64,000 bases of DNA from Ciona intestinalis (lineage: Eukaryota > Chordata > Ascidiacea > Phlebobranchia > Cionidae), in assembly GCF_000224145.3 (NCBI RefSeq), contig NC_020166.2:9148745-9212744 (forward strand), given 5' to 3'. The notes beneath the pieces are model-generated. The model had not been told where the DNA came from. It ran no database searches and saw nothing but the letters and a program-made list of their open reading frames with translations. Shown piece after piece: positions 33,801-48,837 of this stretch (the stretch's first letter is position 1; every line of letters begins with the position of its first letter). The translations under genes and the position numbers were made by a program.

Positions 33801-34386
33801 GGTCGTTGGGGATAAATTAGTTAGCCTATATATTCTTTGCAGACAATATTTGGCGTCCTTGCGTTTCTTGCTGCTTGTTTGGCGGGGACTTTTCCCGAAA
33901 CGAAAGGTAAACAGCTGATGATGTCATTCCATGACGCAGAAGGAAACTTCTCAAAACATTTCCACGGAAAGTTTGTGTCGAGGTTGTGTTTCTTGCCAAC
34001 GATTCGGTGAGATGTTTTGGGTTTTTAAGTCTTTTTTTATAAACAGAACATGTCTCTGGTCCTATTGCTGTAAGAGTTACATTTTTTATCACAATAAACG
34101 GAGCATGAAGCNNNNNNNNNNNNNNNNNNNNNNNNNNNNNNNNNNNNNNNNNNNNNNNNNNATTCTTTGACTGTTCTTCGGTTACTGTCATATGGGACGA
34201 GAAAATAGAATACAAAGGTGTCCCATCTTCCCCCACCCTACTATATATAACTTTGTGGGTAAATATTTCCTAGGGATTTTTAATACGTGGCAATAAATTA
34301 ATGTTAAGTTTTAACGCAGGAGATTGCCTAAAGATTCACCGTCATCTAAGAAACTTATGAAGGATGAAGAATCGAGCCAAAGTTAA
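27801..34386 (+). CDS. SLC22-type organic ion transporter
   Basis: Exons 27801-27927, 28209-28324, 28631-28798, 29494-29597, 29863-30017, 30330-30522, 30881-31025, 31320-31414, 32237-32457, 32818-32926, 33370-33469 and 33843-33906, plus a last exon from 34321. This gives about 540 residues of a 12-helix MFS carrier at the plasma membrane. Family marks: a glycosylated, cysteine-rich loop after helix 1, WDLVCDK before helix 2, GGFVSDRIGR (the MFS loop 2/3 motif), WFIPESPR after helix 6, a charged cytosolic loop, VEMFPTVGRG near helix 10 and FPETKG after helix 12. SLC22 members move organic cations, anions or zwitterions; the substrate cannot be told. Two oddities: the usual Trp after PESPR is missing at the exon 6/7 junction, and the exon 12 phase does not join the most natural reading of the last exon (34321-34386). 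An exon may be hidden in the gap at 34112-34161. Introns carry many repeats. Confidence 0.85.
28345..28527. repeat. GT-rich foldback repeat in SLC22 intron 2
   Basis: From tatagtggagtagggaaaga to ccattttccccaccctaatt. It begins about 20 bases after the exon 2 donor, so the intron start is almost entirely repeat. Confidence 0.75.
29627..29800. repeat. GT-rich foldback repeat, right end lost
   Basis: Opens with tagtagggtggggaagaaag and keeps the internal landmarks up to ggatatttgaacattatg, but lacks the closing inverted end. It lies in SLC22 intron 4. Confidence 0.65.
30700..30832. repeat. GT-rich foldback repeat with internal deletion
   Basis: Both inverted ends are present (tagtagggtggaggaagaag and catcttcccccaccctactg) but about 60 bp of the usual middle is absent. 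It lies in SLC22 intron 6, shortly before exon 7. Confidence 0.7.
31719..32122. repeat. Two GT-rich foldback repeats in tandem
   Basis: Copy 1 spans about 31719-31912 and copy 2 about 31913-32122. They abut at tactatagtagggtgggga, where the end of one meets the start of the next. Both point the same way. An older decayed copy lies just before, at about 31530-31715. All lie in SLC22 intron 8. Confidence 0.75.
33079..33244. repeat. GT-rich foldback repeat in SLC22 intron 10
   Basis: From tatagtagggtgggggtaga to the decayed right end near gtgtcccatcttacgtaaca. It is slightly shortened inside. Confidence 0.7.
33629..33751. repeat. 19-bp minisatellite
   Basis: Six to seven copies of atatcccaatcattaatgc with minor variants, in SLC22 intron 11. 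Confidence 0.88.
34112..34161. other. Assembly gap (50 N)
   Basis: A fixed-length run of N between SLC22 exons 12 and 13. The right edge re-enters in the middle of a GT-rich foldback copy (34162-34248), so a repeat probably caused the break. A small exon could be missing here. Confidence 0.9.
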
Positions 34387-34670
34387 AACAGGCATTTAAT
34401 GCTCTGGACTTTTTGAGCACAAGGAAAAACACATAGGCATATCTCATATTAAAGACTTGCTGAAAATGGTTCGGTTTTATAAAGTGGTTGAAACATTATT
34501 GGACCTTCATCACAAGTTAGAATACTAGAGTTGGAATACGGATCTTAATCAATCCTGCTTTGCAAAGTGTTAAAAGAGCGATAAATTATGAAACGTTAAA
34601 GTAAAGTTTATATTTTCTTAATAATAACTATTATGTTATTGAGCATAGTAGCAGAAGTAACAAAGTAAAC

Positions 34671-34676
34671 AATAAA
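34671..34676 (+). terminator. Candidate poly(A) signal for the SLC22 gene
   Basis: AATAAA about 290 bases after the likely stop. Confidence 0.35.
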
Positions 34677-34710
34677 CCTCTGTGTTTGAACTGAAGTATA
34701 TTAGAATGTA

Positions 34711-34908
34711 TATAGTAGGGTAGGGGGAGATGGCACACCTGTTTATTCTATTTTTTCGTCCCATTTAGTAGTGAACAAGAATCATTCAAAGAATTACAAA
34801 ACCACATCCCCACGACTTCCATAGACCACTGTTAACTGTTTAAAACACGATCAGGATATCTCGGTTTTATGTGCTAAAGGTGTCCCATCTTCCCCAACTT
34901 TACTATAT
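34711..34908. repeat. GT-rich foldback repeat
   Basis: A nearly full-length copy (tagtagggtagggggagatg to atcttccccaactttactat) between the transporter and lectin genes. A SINE-tail fragment follows to about 35095. Confidence 0.75.
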
Positions 34909-35284
34909 TTCAAACGTACCAGTACGTGTTATATAACGACTGTCGTTTTCTGACTACTTTAGAATAAAGCATATTCTTTCATTCAAGTATTTATTCAACT
35001 GCGTCATTTCAGAAGTCAATAATGGGTTGTCAAATCGTCAGCCGTAAAAAAACACAACCACCCACAAACTTACATACGTTGTAACTCCACTTGTGATATT
35101 CTGCGTACTATAGAGGATATTAAGTTTAAAATGAGGTCGTGTTCATGTAACTTGTAACGTATACAAGACGACGTCACACACAGCTCTGAGTTTCTGTTTA
35201 AATTAACCACGTACGTACTGTGGATGTGTATTGTCATACAAATTATGAACCATTCAATCAAGGTAAAGCTCACATAAAATAAGT

Positions 35285-36942
35285 ATGTGGTTCGGATGTG
35301 CTGTGTTGTTTTATCTATTTTACAAATGTGAAGCGACAGGTAAGTTATATTTAGCTTTATAGTAGAACCAGTTTTTAATAAAAAAAAACAGAAAAGTAGT
35401 TTTATAGTACTGTGCAGTACACGGCGGGGTGTCATAAGGACCTAAACCCCCATACCCCACTATACCAATTGGGACGAAAACGTGTCCATCTTAGCCTAAC
35501 CAAATATATGCGTTAATTATCGTTTCTCCTTGTATAGGAAATGATACATTTGAAAGAAACAAGGTGAATGTCTTCTCCTACTCACCCAACCAGAAGAATA
35601 AATTCCAACTATCATACATGGTATGTCTCCCATCCACCCCGCATGCTCTTGTCGTCAAAGCCAAACCAACCAACACTTCCCTGCCGCATAAATTCAGAGT
35701 CAAAGTCGATGAAATGTTTCATGATAGCGCCATCGTTGAAATAGAACGACTGGATTCCACATCGGGTTGGGATTGGATGTCTCTGACATTCCAATTCACT
35801 ATTTACACGTCAGGTAAGACCGGTAATGTCTTATAAATGCCATGAATCTTACCTAGTACTCGTGCCGTTGGACGATTTGCGTCACGAAATAATATTTAGA
35901 ATCAAGAGCTATGAAAATATAATGTTAAAACGAATAATGTTTATTTTGAAAGTTCAGTAAGCTCGCTCAACTCCGACAGTGCGCATGAGGTAACAAACGG
36001 GGGGTAAATGTTCAACTTTATACATCTTAGGTCTGCTTACAATTTACGAAGTATAGTAGGGTGGGGGGAGATGGGACACCTTTTCAATCTATTTTCTCCT
36101 CCAATTTTGTGGTAAACAAACATTCAACGATTTCTTTATAAAACTATATCCTCACGGCTCCCATAGACCGTTGTTAATTGTTTAAAACACGATCAGAACA
36201 TTTGGTTATTATGTGTCAAGGGTGTCCCATCTCCCCCTACCTACTATATATAACTTTTTGTTGATTGTTTTATAAATGTAGCCAATAACTCATTCATGTC
36301 TTTCAGTGTTAACAACTATTGTGAGGATAAACGTTATACATTTATTTATATTGCAGATGAAATAGGAGACGATTGGTACAGACCTGGGAGCGGATACTTA
36401 TACAAGCTCCTACCAGATAAAACGAACCATAATCTTGCACGTGATGCTTGTGAAGAGTTGGGTGGTTGGTTGATAATATACGGAGAAATTGACCATACTG
36501 TTAGAGAGTAAGTAATTGTAATGTACTGACAACTGACCTTAATTCCTATTATATTCGTGGGATATGTACAACACCCGGGTTATAATACGAGTGTCTTGTT
36601 ACTGCTGGCACAAACTATACAACATGTATTAGGCATGTGTTTATTTTTTACAGACAACTTAAGAAGCGATATAGATCACTGTTAAACAATAAAAATTACT
36701 GGATTGGGTTGACTGATAAAGATAAAGAAGGGGAATGGATATGGGATGACTGGACAGCGGTCGATTCATCACAATTGAGATGGAAAGAGGGGGAACCGAA
36801 CGGACAAAAGAATTCAAACTGCGTTATTTCGACGAGGTATGCGTGGTATGATATTAATTGCAACTTGGATACAAAATATCAAACTCTTTGCGAAAGGCCA
36901 GACTTGGAGCAAAACAACAATCGAAATAACAACAAAACATAA
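35285..36942 (+). CDS. Secreted C-type lectin with extra N-terminal domain
   Basis: Four exons: 35285-35339, 35538-35813, 36357-36507 and 36654-36942, coding about 256 residues. MWFGCAVLFYLFYKCEATG is a signal peptide. Exon 2 encodes a self-contained ~90-residue domain with few cysteines, ending GWDWMSLTFQFTIY. Exons 3-4 encode a C-type lectin fold (about residues 115-245): ACEELGGWL, YWIGLTDKDKEGEWIWDDW, the EPN motif in KEGEPNGQ, then NCV, WYDINC and LCE, so the four core cysteines and calcium site 2 are kept. EPN usually means mannose or GlcNAc-type binding in this family. An Asn-rich tail follows, with no membrane anchor. The N-terminal domain may be a beta-sandwich, faintly like H-type lectins, but that is a guess. 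Likely a soluble pattern-recognition or matrix lectin. Confidence 0.87.
36051..36250. repeat. GT-rich foldback repeat in lectin intron 2
   Basis: A full-length copy from tatagtagggtggggggaga to catctccccctacctactat, about 200 bp, with good inverted ends. It ends about 105 bp before exon 3. Confidence 0.8.
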
Positions 36943-37289
36943 ACTTTTTATGCTCGCTTGTTAATGTAACATCTGTCGCTATAACCATGTTCTGTTTCTT
37001 ACAGATTTTGTTCCCGCTTTCAAATTTCCCACATACGCTTTTTTGGTTGTAGTTTTTTTTGTCTTTTTGTAAGGCAGACAGTTTGAGCAGCACAATTAAA
37101 ACCAATGGGTTGCAGTAAAAAAAATTTATAAATGTGTGACGTATTACATAGGAACTTCTTTATATAATTGCTATGCATAGCCATAAATGTGTATACAACA
37201 TCCGAGTGAATTATGTAAAGGTATACAGTGTTGTTTATTGTACAAAAAAAAAACATTTTGACTTTGTTCTTTCATTTGAAAGCATGATG

Positions 37290-37495
37290 TATAGTAGGAT
37301 GGTAAAAGACGGGACGCCTTGAGCACATAAAACCCAAATATCCTGATCGTGTTTTAAACAATTAACATAGGAGTCGTGAGGATACGGTTTTATAATTCTC
37401 TATATGTTCTTTGTTTATTTTAAAATGGGGAAAGAAAATATAAAGAAAAGGTATTTTATCTTCCCCCACCCCTTAGGCTTAAAGCTACTATATAC
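37290..37495. repeat. GT-rich foldback repeat
   Basis: From tatagtaggatggtaaaaga to cttcccccaccccttaggct, with the closing ctactatata shifted by about 10 bases. Confidence 0.7.
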
Positions 37496-38468
37496 TCTGA
37501 ATGAATGTTACTTATTTAATCCCGCGTGGCGGCGCAACATCAGTCATTAAATAATACGTATGTTCTGTTTTATTTAACTCGTATACCTTAACAGGTTTCC
37601 ATGCAATTATTTTAGTTAGTGATCACTTTTCTGAATTTGTATCACATTTTATTTTTTGAAAACCCAATAATACAGTGTATATTTATAATGATTAGTGTTT
37701 AATTACAACAAATTAAAATTTAATTGGAAGAAAAATAGCCCCTTAAAGAGCCCATTATCAACCCTATGACAGGAAAACGACATTCCTTCCTCTAACAGTA
37801 GTCACGAGTAATCTGTTTCATACACCTTGTTCCCACTAACTATTGAAACAACAACAAAAAAGAAAGACATACTTTAGTCGTTTAGTGTAACGTGTATATA
37901 TGTAAGTCGTTATAACATAGATATTCACTTTTATACACCTCGTGGCCGCTTACAAGTTACTACGCATGTCTTTTTGTGGATTATTTTTCTTGTTGCTTGG
38001 CTGACAATTTCGACAGCCCATGTCCTGGTGTATTGAATTATACGAACAATTGAAAGTAACGTTTATTGCACCATATTAAAATATATACGCTAAGAACCAC
38101 CAATGCGACACCATGCATGTCAAGTACATTCTAAAAAATTAAAGGGGTAAACGTGGACGCTTGTAACGTCACTCCACATTACAGCAATGCTGTACAACCT
38201 TCATTAACTCACAATGGTATTAAAGGAATCTGGTAAACTACATGTTATAAGCGTTTTCCATCTAGTCATTGCAATGCTTTGTGTTGTATGAATTATAAAT
38301 GCACTAATTTCATTTAAATAACCAGGGCTGGACTTTCTGGGCCAAAGCCAAGGATGACAAACAAAATCGTGTATCGTTCCATGACAGATCAAATATATAA
38401 CAAAGCAATTAGAACTCCACTCTTTTAAAAGCATTGTGGAAATAGGATATTTAGTTCCTTTTGTCCTA

Positions 38469-38648
38469 AATATTACAGTGTGGTGGGAAGATGGGACACC
38501 GTTATCACATAAAATCCAAATATCCTAACCGTGTTTTACACAATTAACAACGGTTTATGGGAGTCATGAGAATGGGTTTTCATAATTCTTTGAATAGTCA
38601 TTTTGAGATAGGAAAAAAAAGGTAAGAAATCTTTCCCACCCTACTGTA
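38469..38648. repeat. GT-rich foldback repeat downstream of SCLY
   Basis: From tacagtgtggtgggaagatg to aatctttcccaccctactgt. It ends about 75 bp from the SCLY stop codon, so it may lie in the 3' UTR. Confidence 0.7.
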
Positions 38649-38722
38649 TGAATCAAGTTAGTGATCACTGTGTTAGAGAAAAATTATGTTTTTTTGCTAA
38701 ATAGGAAGAAATGTTTATGAAG

Positions 38723-41700
38723 TTATGTGTTTTGTATGTTCGTAAATATTGATTTTAATTCATTAATCACACAATCAATATCTTCTATAGTTGTTGTTCT
38801 TCCAGTTGATAAACGAAGTGCATTTGCTGCCACATTTCTTTCAATATGAAAGTTGAGTAAAACCTTAGAAGGCAAACATTCACTTGCATGGCAAGCAGAT
38901 CCAGTACTGCATGTGAAGCTCTTGGCCATCTTAACTACTTTGTAACCTGCATGTATTAACATAACCAATGCTATGTGTTGAAAGTGACTAAATTATGGTA
39001 TTTAGCTGGTTTGGTCAATTATATTCGAGTGGGAACGTGAGTGACTTATCTATGGTTGCCACTCCCATGTTAACAATGACTTTTGGTTGGTTTGGTCATT
39101 TATATCCTTGTTTGTAGGTGAGAACTTGAATGACTTATCCATGGTTGCTAGCTACTCCAATGCCCATAGTTGAGTTGCCGAAGGTATTGCAGTTCAAGGA
39201 TAAGCAGACATAACTTTAATTTCCACAGAAAAAAGAGACATACTTGCATTGCATCAGCCTTGAACTAGAGTTGACTTAGCTAAAATTTTCTTTCAGTTTT
39301 GCCGCTAATATATCATTCAGTAAAACCCAGTAACTGTTTAAATCTACATACACCTTTCACTCCTTACAATAAACATGACTATTTATATGTTTTTTAGCCT
39401 ACAGTCTATAAATAAACTCATATATAGCCAGTTCATTATATTAGTGTTATAATCATATAGCCTATAATATAACTAAATGTTAATAATTTAAATATTTATC
39501 ATATGTATTAATATACTAACTGCATAGTAGCCTATAAAAAGCATACAAGAATATTACAAAAGCATTACCACTGTCTGTGTTATTGTACTTCTCCAAATAT
39601 GTCTGAAAATTTCTAACCTAAATGTTAGCTCATAATAGAAGAAATTAAAACAAGAATTACGAAAACTTTGAGCAAGTGCCTCTGTGTTCTTGATGAGCTT
39701 TTTATATTTAAACCTTTCTATCCTAGATTTCCATTTTTTTTCTGCTATATCCTTGCTGTAACTTTGATCCATGGTTGCCATAGAAAACATATAAACAACT
39801 GAGCAGGATAGAAATCTCATACCTTCAAATCCTTGACCAACAAATGAGAAGTTACAAGTGTTTGGTAATCTGTTGTTGGATTTACAGTTAAAAGTTATAC
39901 GGCTTCCAAATTCTTTCTGAAAGAAAATAAGACAAGTTTATAACTCAGAGTATGAACGAATGTGACTCATTTATCCTATGTGGCCGGGCAATAAAAGTAA
40001 CACATTTATAACAGTAATAACACGCGACCTTACGAGTTACAACATATGTACCTTTGCAGGTGAACATTAGTAAGGCCTTTAAAGTACAACTTATCACCAA
40101 TAGTTGCATATTTTTACAGTTAAGTTTCTCGTGCAAGAACACATAAGACCATAACGGTAGCAGCATCAAGCAACCAAACCGGTTTCCTCTGGTAAAAGGG
40201 GAATGCTTTAACATAACCACTGCGCCATGAGCCATGCCAACATGCTGTGTATATATTATTACAGTATAATATATGTCTTTTGTTACAAACTTACAAAATA
40301 AGGAACGTATACAGAATAAGAATTACATACCAAATATTTTAGGCCCTAACGTACCTTCAGTCTTTCTTCTAAATAATCCCTCGTTAGTTTCATATTATCA
40401 GCGTAAAAATTCAAATTATCTTTTACTAATTTAGCTGCTTCACCGAGCCCGGTTATCATGGGTGTGTTCTCGGTCCCTGCCCTCAACCCCCACTCCTGCC
40501 CCCCACCATATATAAGAGGAGTTAATGCGTTGACATCTTTCACATAAAGAGCTCCAATTCTTGGTCCATAAAACTAAACAGAAAATATGTTAAACGGCTA
40601 CATTTTAAAGTTACTTTTAGGTGGTGCCGTAGCAAAGTGGTTAGCACGTCTGCCTGAGCCAAAGGGAATGGGTTCAAGGCCCAGCACTGTTAGTGTTATC
40701 ATTGTGGGTGTATGTGTCCTTGTGCAAGACCCTTAACGGCAATTGCTCAAACTTATTGGTCACTAAGTAATGGGTTGTCCAAATTATCAGCCATACATAA
40801 AAAATCCCCCAAAAATAATCACTCACAGCGTAACATACATGATAACTTGTAAGCAGGCACAAAGTGTATGAAACAGAACACCCGTGTTATTACAACTTTC
40901 CCATTCGGATAAAGCAAGTTACATTCAGATGACATTTAGGACAACAAGGATTGTTCCTTGCTTGCCCCACCTTGTGGCCGACTGTTGTGAGGAAATCCAC
41001 CCCCAATTTTCCAACATTAACTCCTATCTTCCCAATAGCTTGTGCAGCGTCCGTGTGGATTAATATCTTCCGATTATTTTTTTCCTCCAATGTTCGTATA
41101 TCACGAACAATGTCTTTGATGGGCTGTGAATACTTGGGTTTAATCATAGGTTGTCAAATTAATTGCTATAGAATGTAGCCATTAAAGGTTGTAAATAATC
41201 TATTTTATAAGAGTGAGTTGCAGACGAAGGAAACCCTCACCTATGAGTCACTGCAACATATAAAAATCATTGCATATATAAAATTGTTTTAGTCAAATAT
41301 TACCAATCTCCTATTAAATATTGCCCGAGAAATGACTAAACCAAAACAGAAACAAGTTGTGGAAACAGCAACAGGGTAATTGGACAACTGTAGTTTCCTT
41401 CTCCTGGTTTTCACCACCGTAGTAACTAGTAAGGATGTACCAGCGAAACGCACCAGTGGATTAGCAGCACAAAGACTACATTTATCCCATTATCCTAGTG
41501 TTGGCTTCAAAACTCGAAGCAATCATACAAGAGTAAGAAACAAGTTACAGTTTAACACTTCTGCAAATTCAAAATGAAGATCTAAAAATGTTCTAAATAT
41601 TTTATCTATATGAGTACGAAGTCCTAAGCAGTGCATTACGCTAGGAAAGCTTGTTTTTTTGACAGAGTTGGCGATATATAAGTTCTACATATCTAAACAC

Positions 41701-42764
41701 ATTACAATTTACAACAAACATTACCATTATTGTTCCAGTTTCATTATTAGCCATCATGACCGTGACAAGAACTGTGTTTGGTTTGATCTCTTTAATGACA
41801 TCATCACAACTTATTTCCCCACTACTGTGATTTACAGAAACTTTGGTAAGCTCTGTAAATAACTAGTTATATAAACTTTAGAATTCAAATAAATTTAATT
41901 TATCTTTTCCAAATGCAATACCAAAAAGATTGATGCAAGGACAGTCGTTATACCACGCTGTTCTGTTTCATGCACATCGTTCCTGCTGTCGAATTACCAT
42001 GTGTGCAACTTTGTGCCTGATGTTTATTTTGTATGACTGACAGTTTAGACATCCCATAAGCGGGGTTGAAGCAATTGTGGTTAAGGTTTTGTCCACAATG
42101 GTAGCAGCATCGAAGTTTCGAACCCATAAATGTATTGATGGAAATAAACAAATTAGATTAAGCAATAAACTATGAAACATCATGTTTTTTAAAAACTCAT
42201 AGATATGAATATTACCTATTAATCCTCTTTGTTGCAAAACAATCAAAGGAACCAACACTGAATCATGTTCAACTGAAGATGTAACAATGTGTGGTTTATG
42301 ATGCGGTTCGCCTCCATTATGACATGACAATACAGATTGTATCACCCAGTTATTAGCCTCGCTGCCACCAGATGTAAAGATAATGTTTGATGCAAAACAA
42401 CCAATACAGTCGGCTATGTTACTTCTTGCTTCGGATATCAGTTGTTTCGCATGCCTTCCTGTGACAATTTTGAGTTTATTAAGCTGTTTATACATGGTAA
42501 CTCATAATCAGGTATGAGGAAATAGTGTATATCAAACGAGTGTCGATGTTTAAAATCATACAAACAGATTTAAAAATACGACATTGCACCTAAGATTTAG
42601 AAAAGAGTTTGTCCATAACCCCACAATAATTTTAATAGAAATCGTATAATACCTGGCCCATGATCACTACTGGGGTTTCCCCAACCCTCAGTTAAAGACT
42701 TTGTTATAACTTCAACCACTTCGTCCGCTAGAGGCGCTGTTGCGTTGTAATCCAAATATACCAT
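38723..42764 (-). CDS. SCLY: Selenocysteine lyase
   Basis: Seven exons: 42653-42764, 42216-42458, 41725-41852, 40971-41123, 40355-40573, 39823-39916 and 38723-38946, coding about 390 residues. SCLY is a PLP enzyme of the NifS-like class V aminotransferase fold that releases selenide from selenocysteine to give alanine, recycling selenium in the cytosol. Visible marks: [11 protein letters not shown] at the start, [36 protein letters not shown] (PLP-binding Asp), VGHK with the PLP lysine at the end of exon 4, [26 protein letters not shown] and the catalytic-loop cysteine in [17 protein letters not shown], then RLSTGR. I chose the ATG at 42764 because LDYNAT follows three residues later; this start lacks the ~30-residue leader of mammalian SCLY. 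The first exon starts almost directly at the fold. Confidence 0.93.
39944..40237 (-). repeat. SINE copy, reverse orientation, in SCLY intron 5
   Basis: On the minus strand the head is decayed. The body includes cataagaccataacggtagc as complement sequence, and the tail ends in gagtcacattcgttcatact-like sequence at 39944-39970. A second copy, in plus orientation and with a clear tRNA-like head, lies at about 40620-40933 in intron 4. Confidence 0.55.
40620..40933 (+). mobile_element. tRNA-derived SINE in SCLY intron 4
   Basis: Head ggtggtgccgtagcaaagtg, followed by gttagcacgtctgcctgagc, then the body with gtgtccttgtgcaagaccct and the tail with aacacccgtgtta. It is near full length and opposite in direction to the host gene. 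Another reverse fragment lies at about 41930-42130 in intron 2. Confidence 0.7.
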
Positions 42765-44081
42765 TACATTGATATTTAACAACAGTTGAAATCAGTTTAA
42801 AACTAATTTACGTCATAGCCTTAAGAAACAACATAATATATTTATCATTGATGATAATTATTTAAAACAAATTGAAGGTTTTCATAAAATAATTTTTCAA
42901 ACGTAGCACTTCACCAAGTTATAAGAAACCAATTTAGTCAAAGGGAATTTAAATTAATCAACAGAACACAGTACAAGCAGCAACACAGTTTGAAACAACA
43001 CAGAAAAAAACAAAACAAAAAACAAACATATTTTTGATTATTGTGAATGAACTTAAATAGCTTGAATGTTAATTTCCATACAGAGTGGTTGAGAACCACT
43101 GTATTAACTTAAGAATGTTTAAAGTGGAATTACTAGTTGTTGTTGTACAAACCATTGCATGAATTAAACCAAGAAAATGTAAGAAACATTATGAAATTAT
43201 CAACTCATGATTTTCATAATCATATTATTATTAATATTTCACATGAAACTATTGCGTAAAACACAAAATGTTAAGAAAAAAACAAAGTTGCTACAAAAGG
43301 TAGTTGGGAAACAATATAAAGGACCATACATTGCTACCATAATATGCAACACATAAACACAAGTTGTAGGTAACCTGGGAAAGTAAAATATCAAGTATTG
43401 TGGATTTCTGCTTAACCAGTCTGCCTTAGAAATTCACAGTGGCTGGTGGCAAATACCATCAATTTGCCACGGAATAGTTACAGTTTGAGTTACCCCAATA
43501 CTTTAGCCTACAATGGATGAAAACAGTAGAAGTGAGTGAAAATTAGCCATCAAGTTTTAAGATGTTTCAAAAAAAATAGATTCATCAGGAAATTTCCAAG
43601 TTTGCAGAAATGAGTTGAAAATAAAAAGTGTTTTTTAGTTAAAATAAATGTTATCAGCTAATCAGTGTTGTCACTACATAGTACATATTAATTCTAATTA
43701 TTGCAAGGAATAAAATAGAAACAACAACAACATCCAAACAATAAAACTGGAGCAAAAGAATGTTGTTGAGTTGAATGAGTTGTTACGCTGAAATAACAAT
43801 TCCAACAATACAAATATTGGGAGAACATTGATTCAGTGACCTGTGATTGGAATGTACGTTTAAATAATAAAGATTGGGATAAGATCTTAAATTTGTTAGA
43901 CAGGGAAAAAATATTTATTATAACATCAAGAAGTTGTGTGATAGAATTAGTTTTGAAAATTCTGTCTAAAACTTCTCTAATAATTTAGGGTTAATATTTT
44001 TGTCGTGGTAAAAAAGTTAAGAAACGGCCCCTTAGTTAAAGGGAAAGAATTCAAAACTCACTTTGCATGTGAACAATTTCA
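42765..44081. other. AT-rich interval between HTRA2 and SCLY, no gene seen
   Basis: Both neighbours read leftward, so this holds the HTRA2 3' end (a minus-strand AATAAA at about 43914-43919) and the SCLY promoter. No repeat of the common families and no coding frame is seen. Confidence 0.6.
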
Positions 44082-48154
<4,073 letters not shown>

Positions 48155-48837
48155 TGTTAAACTTAACTTCAAAAATCTCTAACAACTAGAAAACAACAAA
48201 ACGGTTAAAATTGCTCAAAATCATTTTGCCACGGCAAGAAGTTCACTTTGAAAATATTGAAATTGCAAAATTAGGAAATGAATTAATAAGAATATAAAGT
48301 CATGGCCCTATAAGTATAAAAAAATGTTGTTTTGGCAGTAATGTTGTAAGGCAGTAAGAGGTTATATTAATAATAAGTAGTATAGCAGGAGGGGTAAGCA
48401 TATAAAAGAACAAACAAGTATATGCAAAAACTGTGTTGTCTTAAACTTAGACAAATATGATTGTTTTGAAATGAATAGAAATGAAATTTGTATAAAAATA
48501 CTGTATCGGAAGAAAATATTAGCTGTTTGATACTTGCGCCATAAATTGTATCTATGTGATGACATTGCTTTGCTATTAAGCAGTATGGGCATACAAAGAG
48601 AGCAGTTGAGCACCCACATATGGATAATATTAATTATGCATTTCGATGATAGGCCTAACAGGTAAGGAATATGATACCATATGGAAATAACCAAGAATCA
48701 GGAATACAAATTGCTAAAGTAATAACATGTTACATGTACATGGCACACAGAGCATCCTGGATTTTCCAAAGATGATTTTTTTGACAAATTGTTCTAAAGT
48801 TTTCTAATGTGGCAGTTGTAAAAGTCTTTAAAATTGT
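48155..48837. other. Interval between HELLS and HTRA2
   Basis: Both genes read leftward, so this is the HELLS 3' flank and the HTRA2 promoter. An open minus-strand frame at about 48362-48694 is hydrophobic, AT-rich and without family signs; I do not call it. No poly(A) tract adjoins the HELLS stop. Confidence 0.55.

Larger units (their letters stand above)
36943..38722. other. Intergenic stretch between convergent lectin and SCLY genes
   Basis: No coding frame with splice support. It holds two GT-rich foldback copies (37290-37495 and 38469-38648) and SINE-related pieces in reverse orientation (about 37510-37590 and 37900-38060). Confidence 0.6.

Noticed and set aside
48362-48694. 110-residue hydrophobic minus-strand frame
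   Set aside because: AT-rich and I/L/Y/S-rich, with no family sign; it lies in the HELLS 3' flank and is most likely chance.
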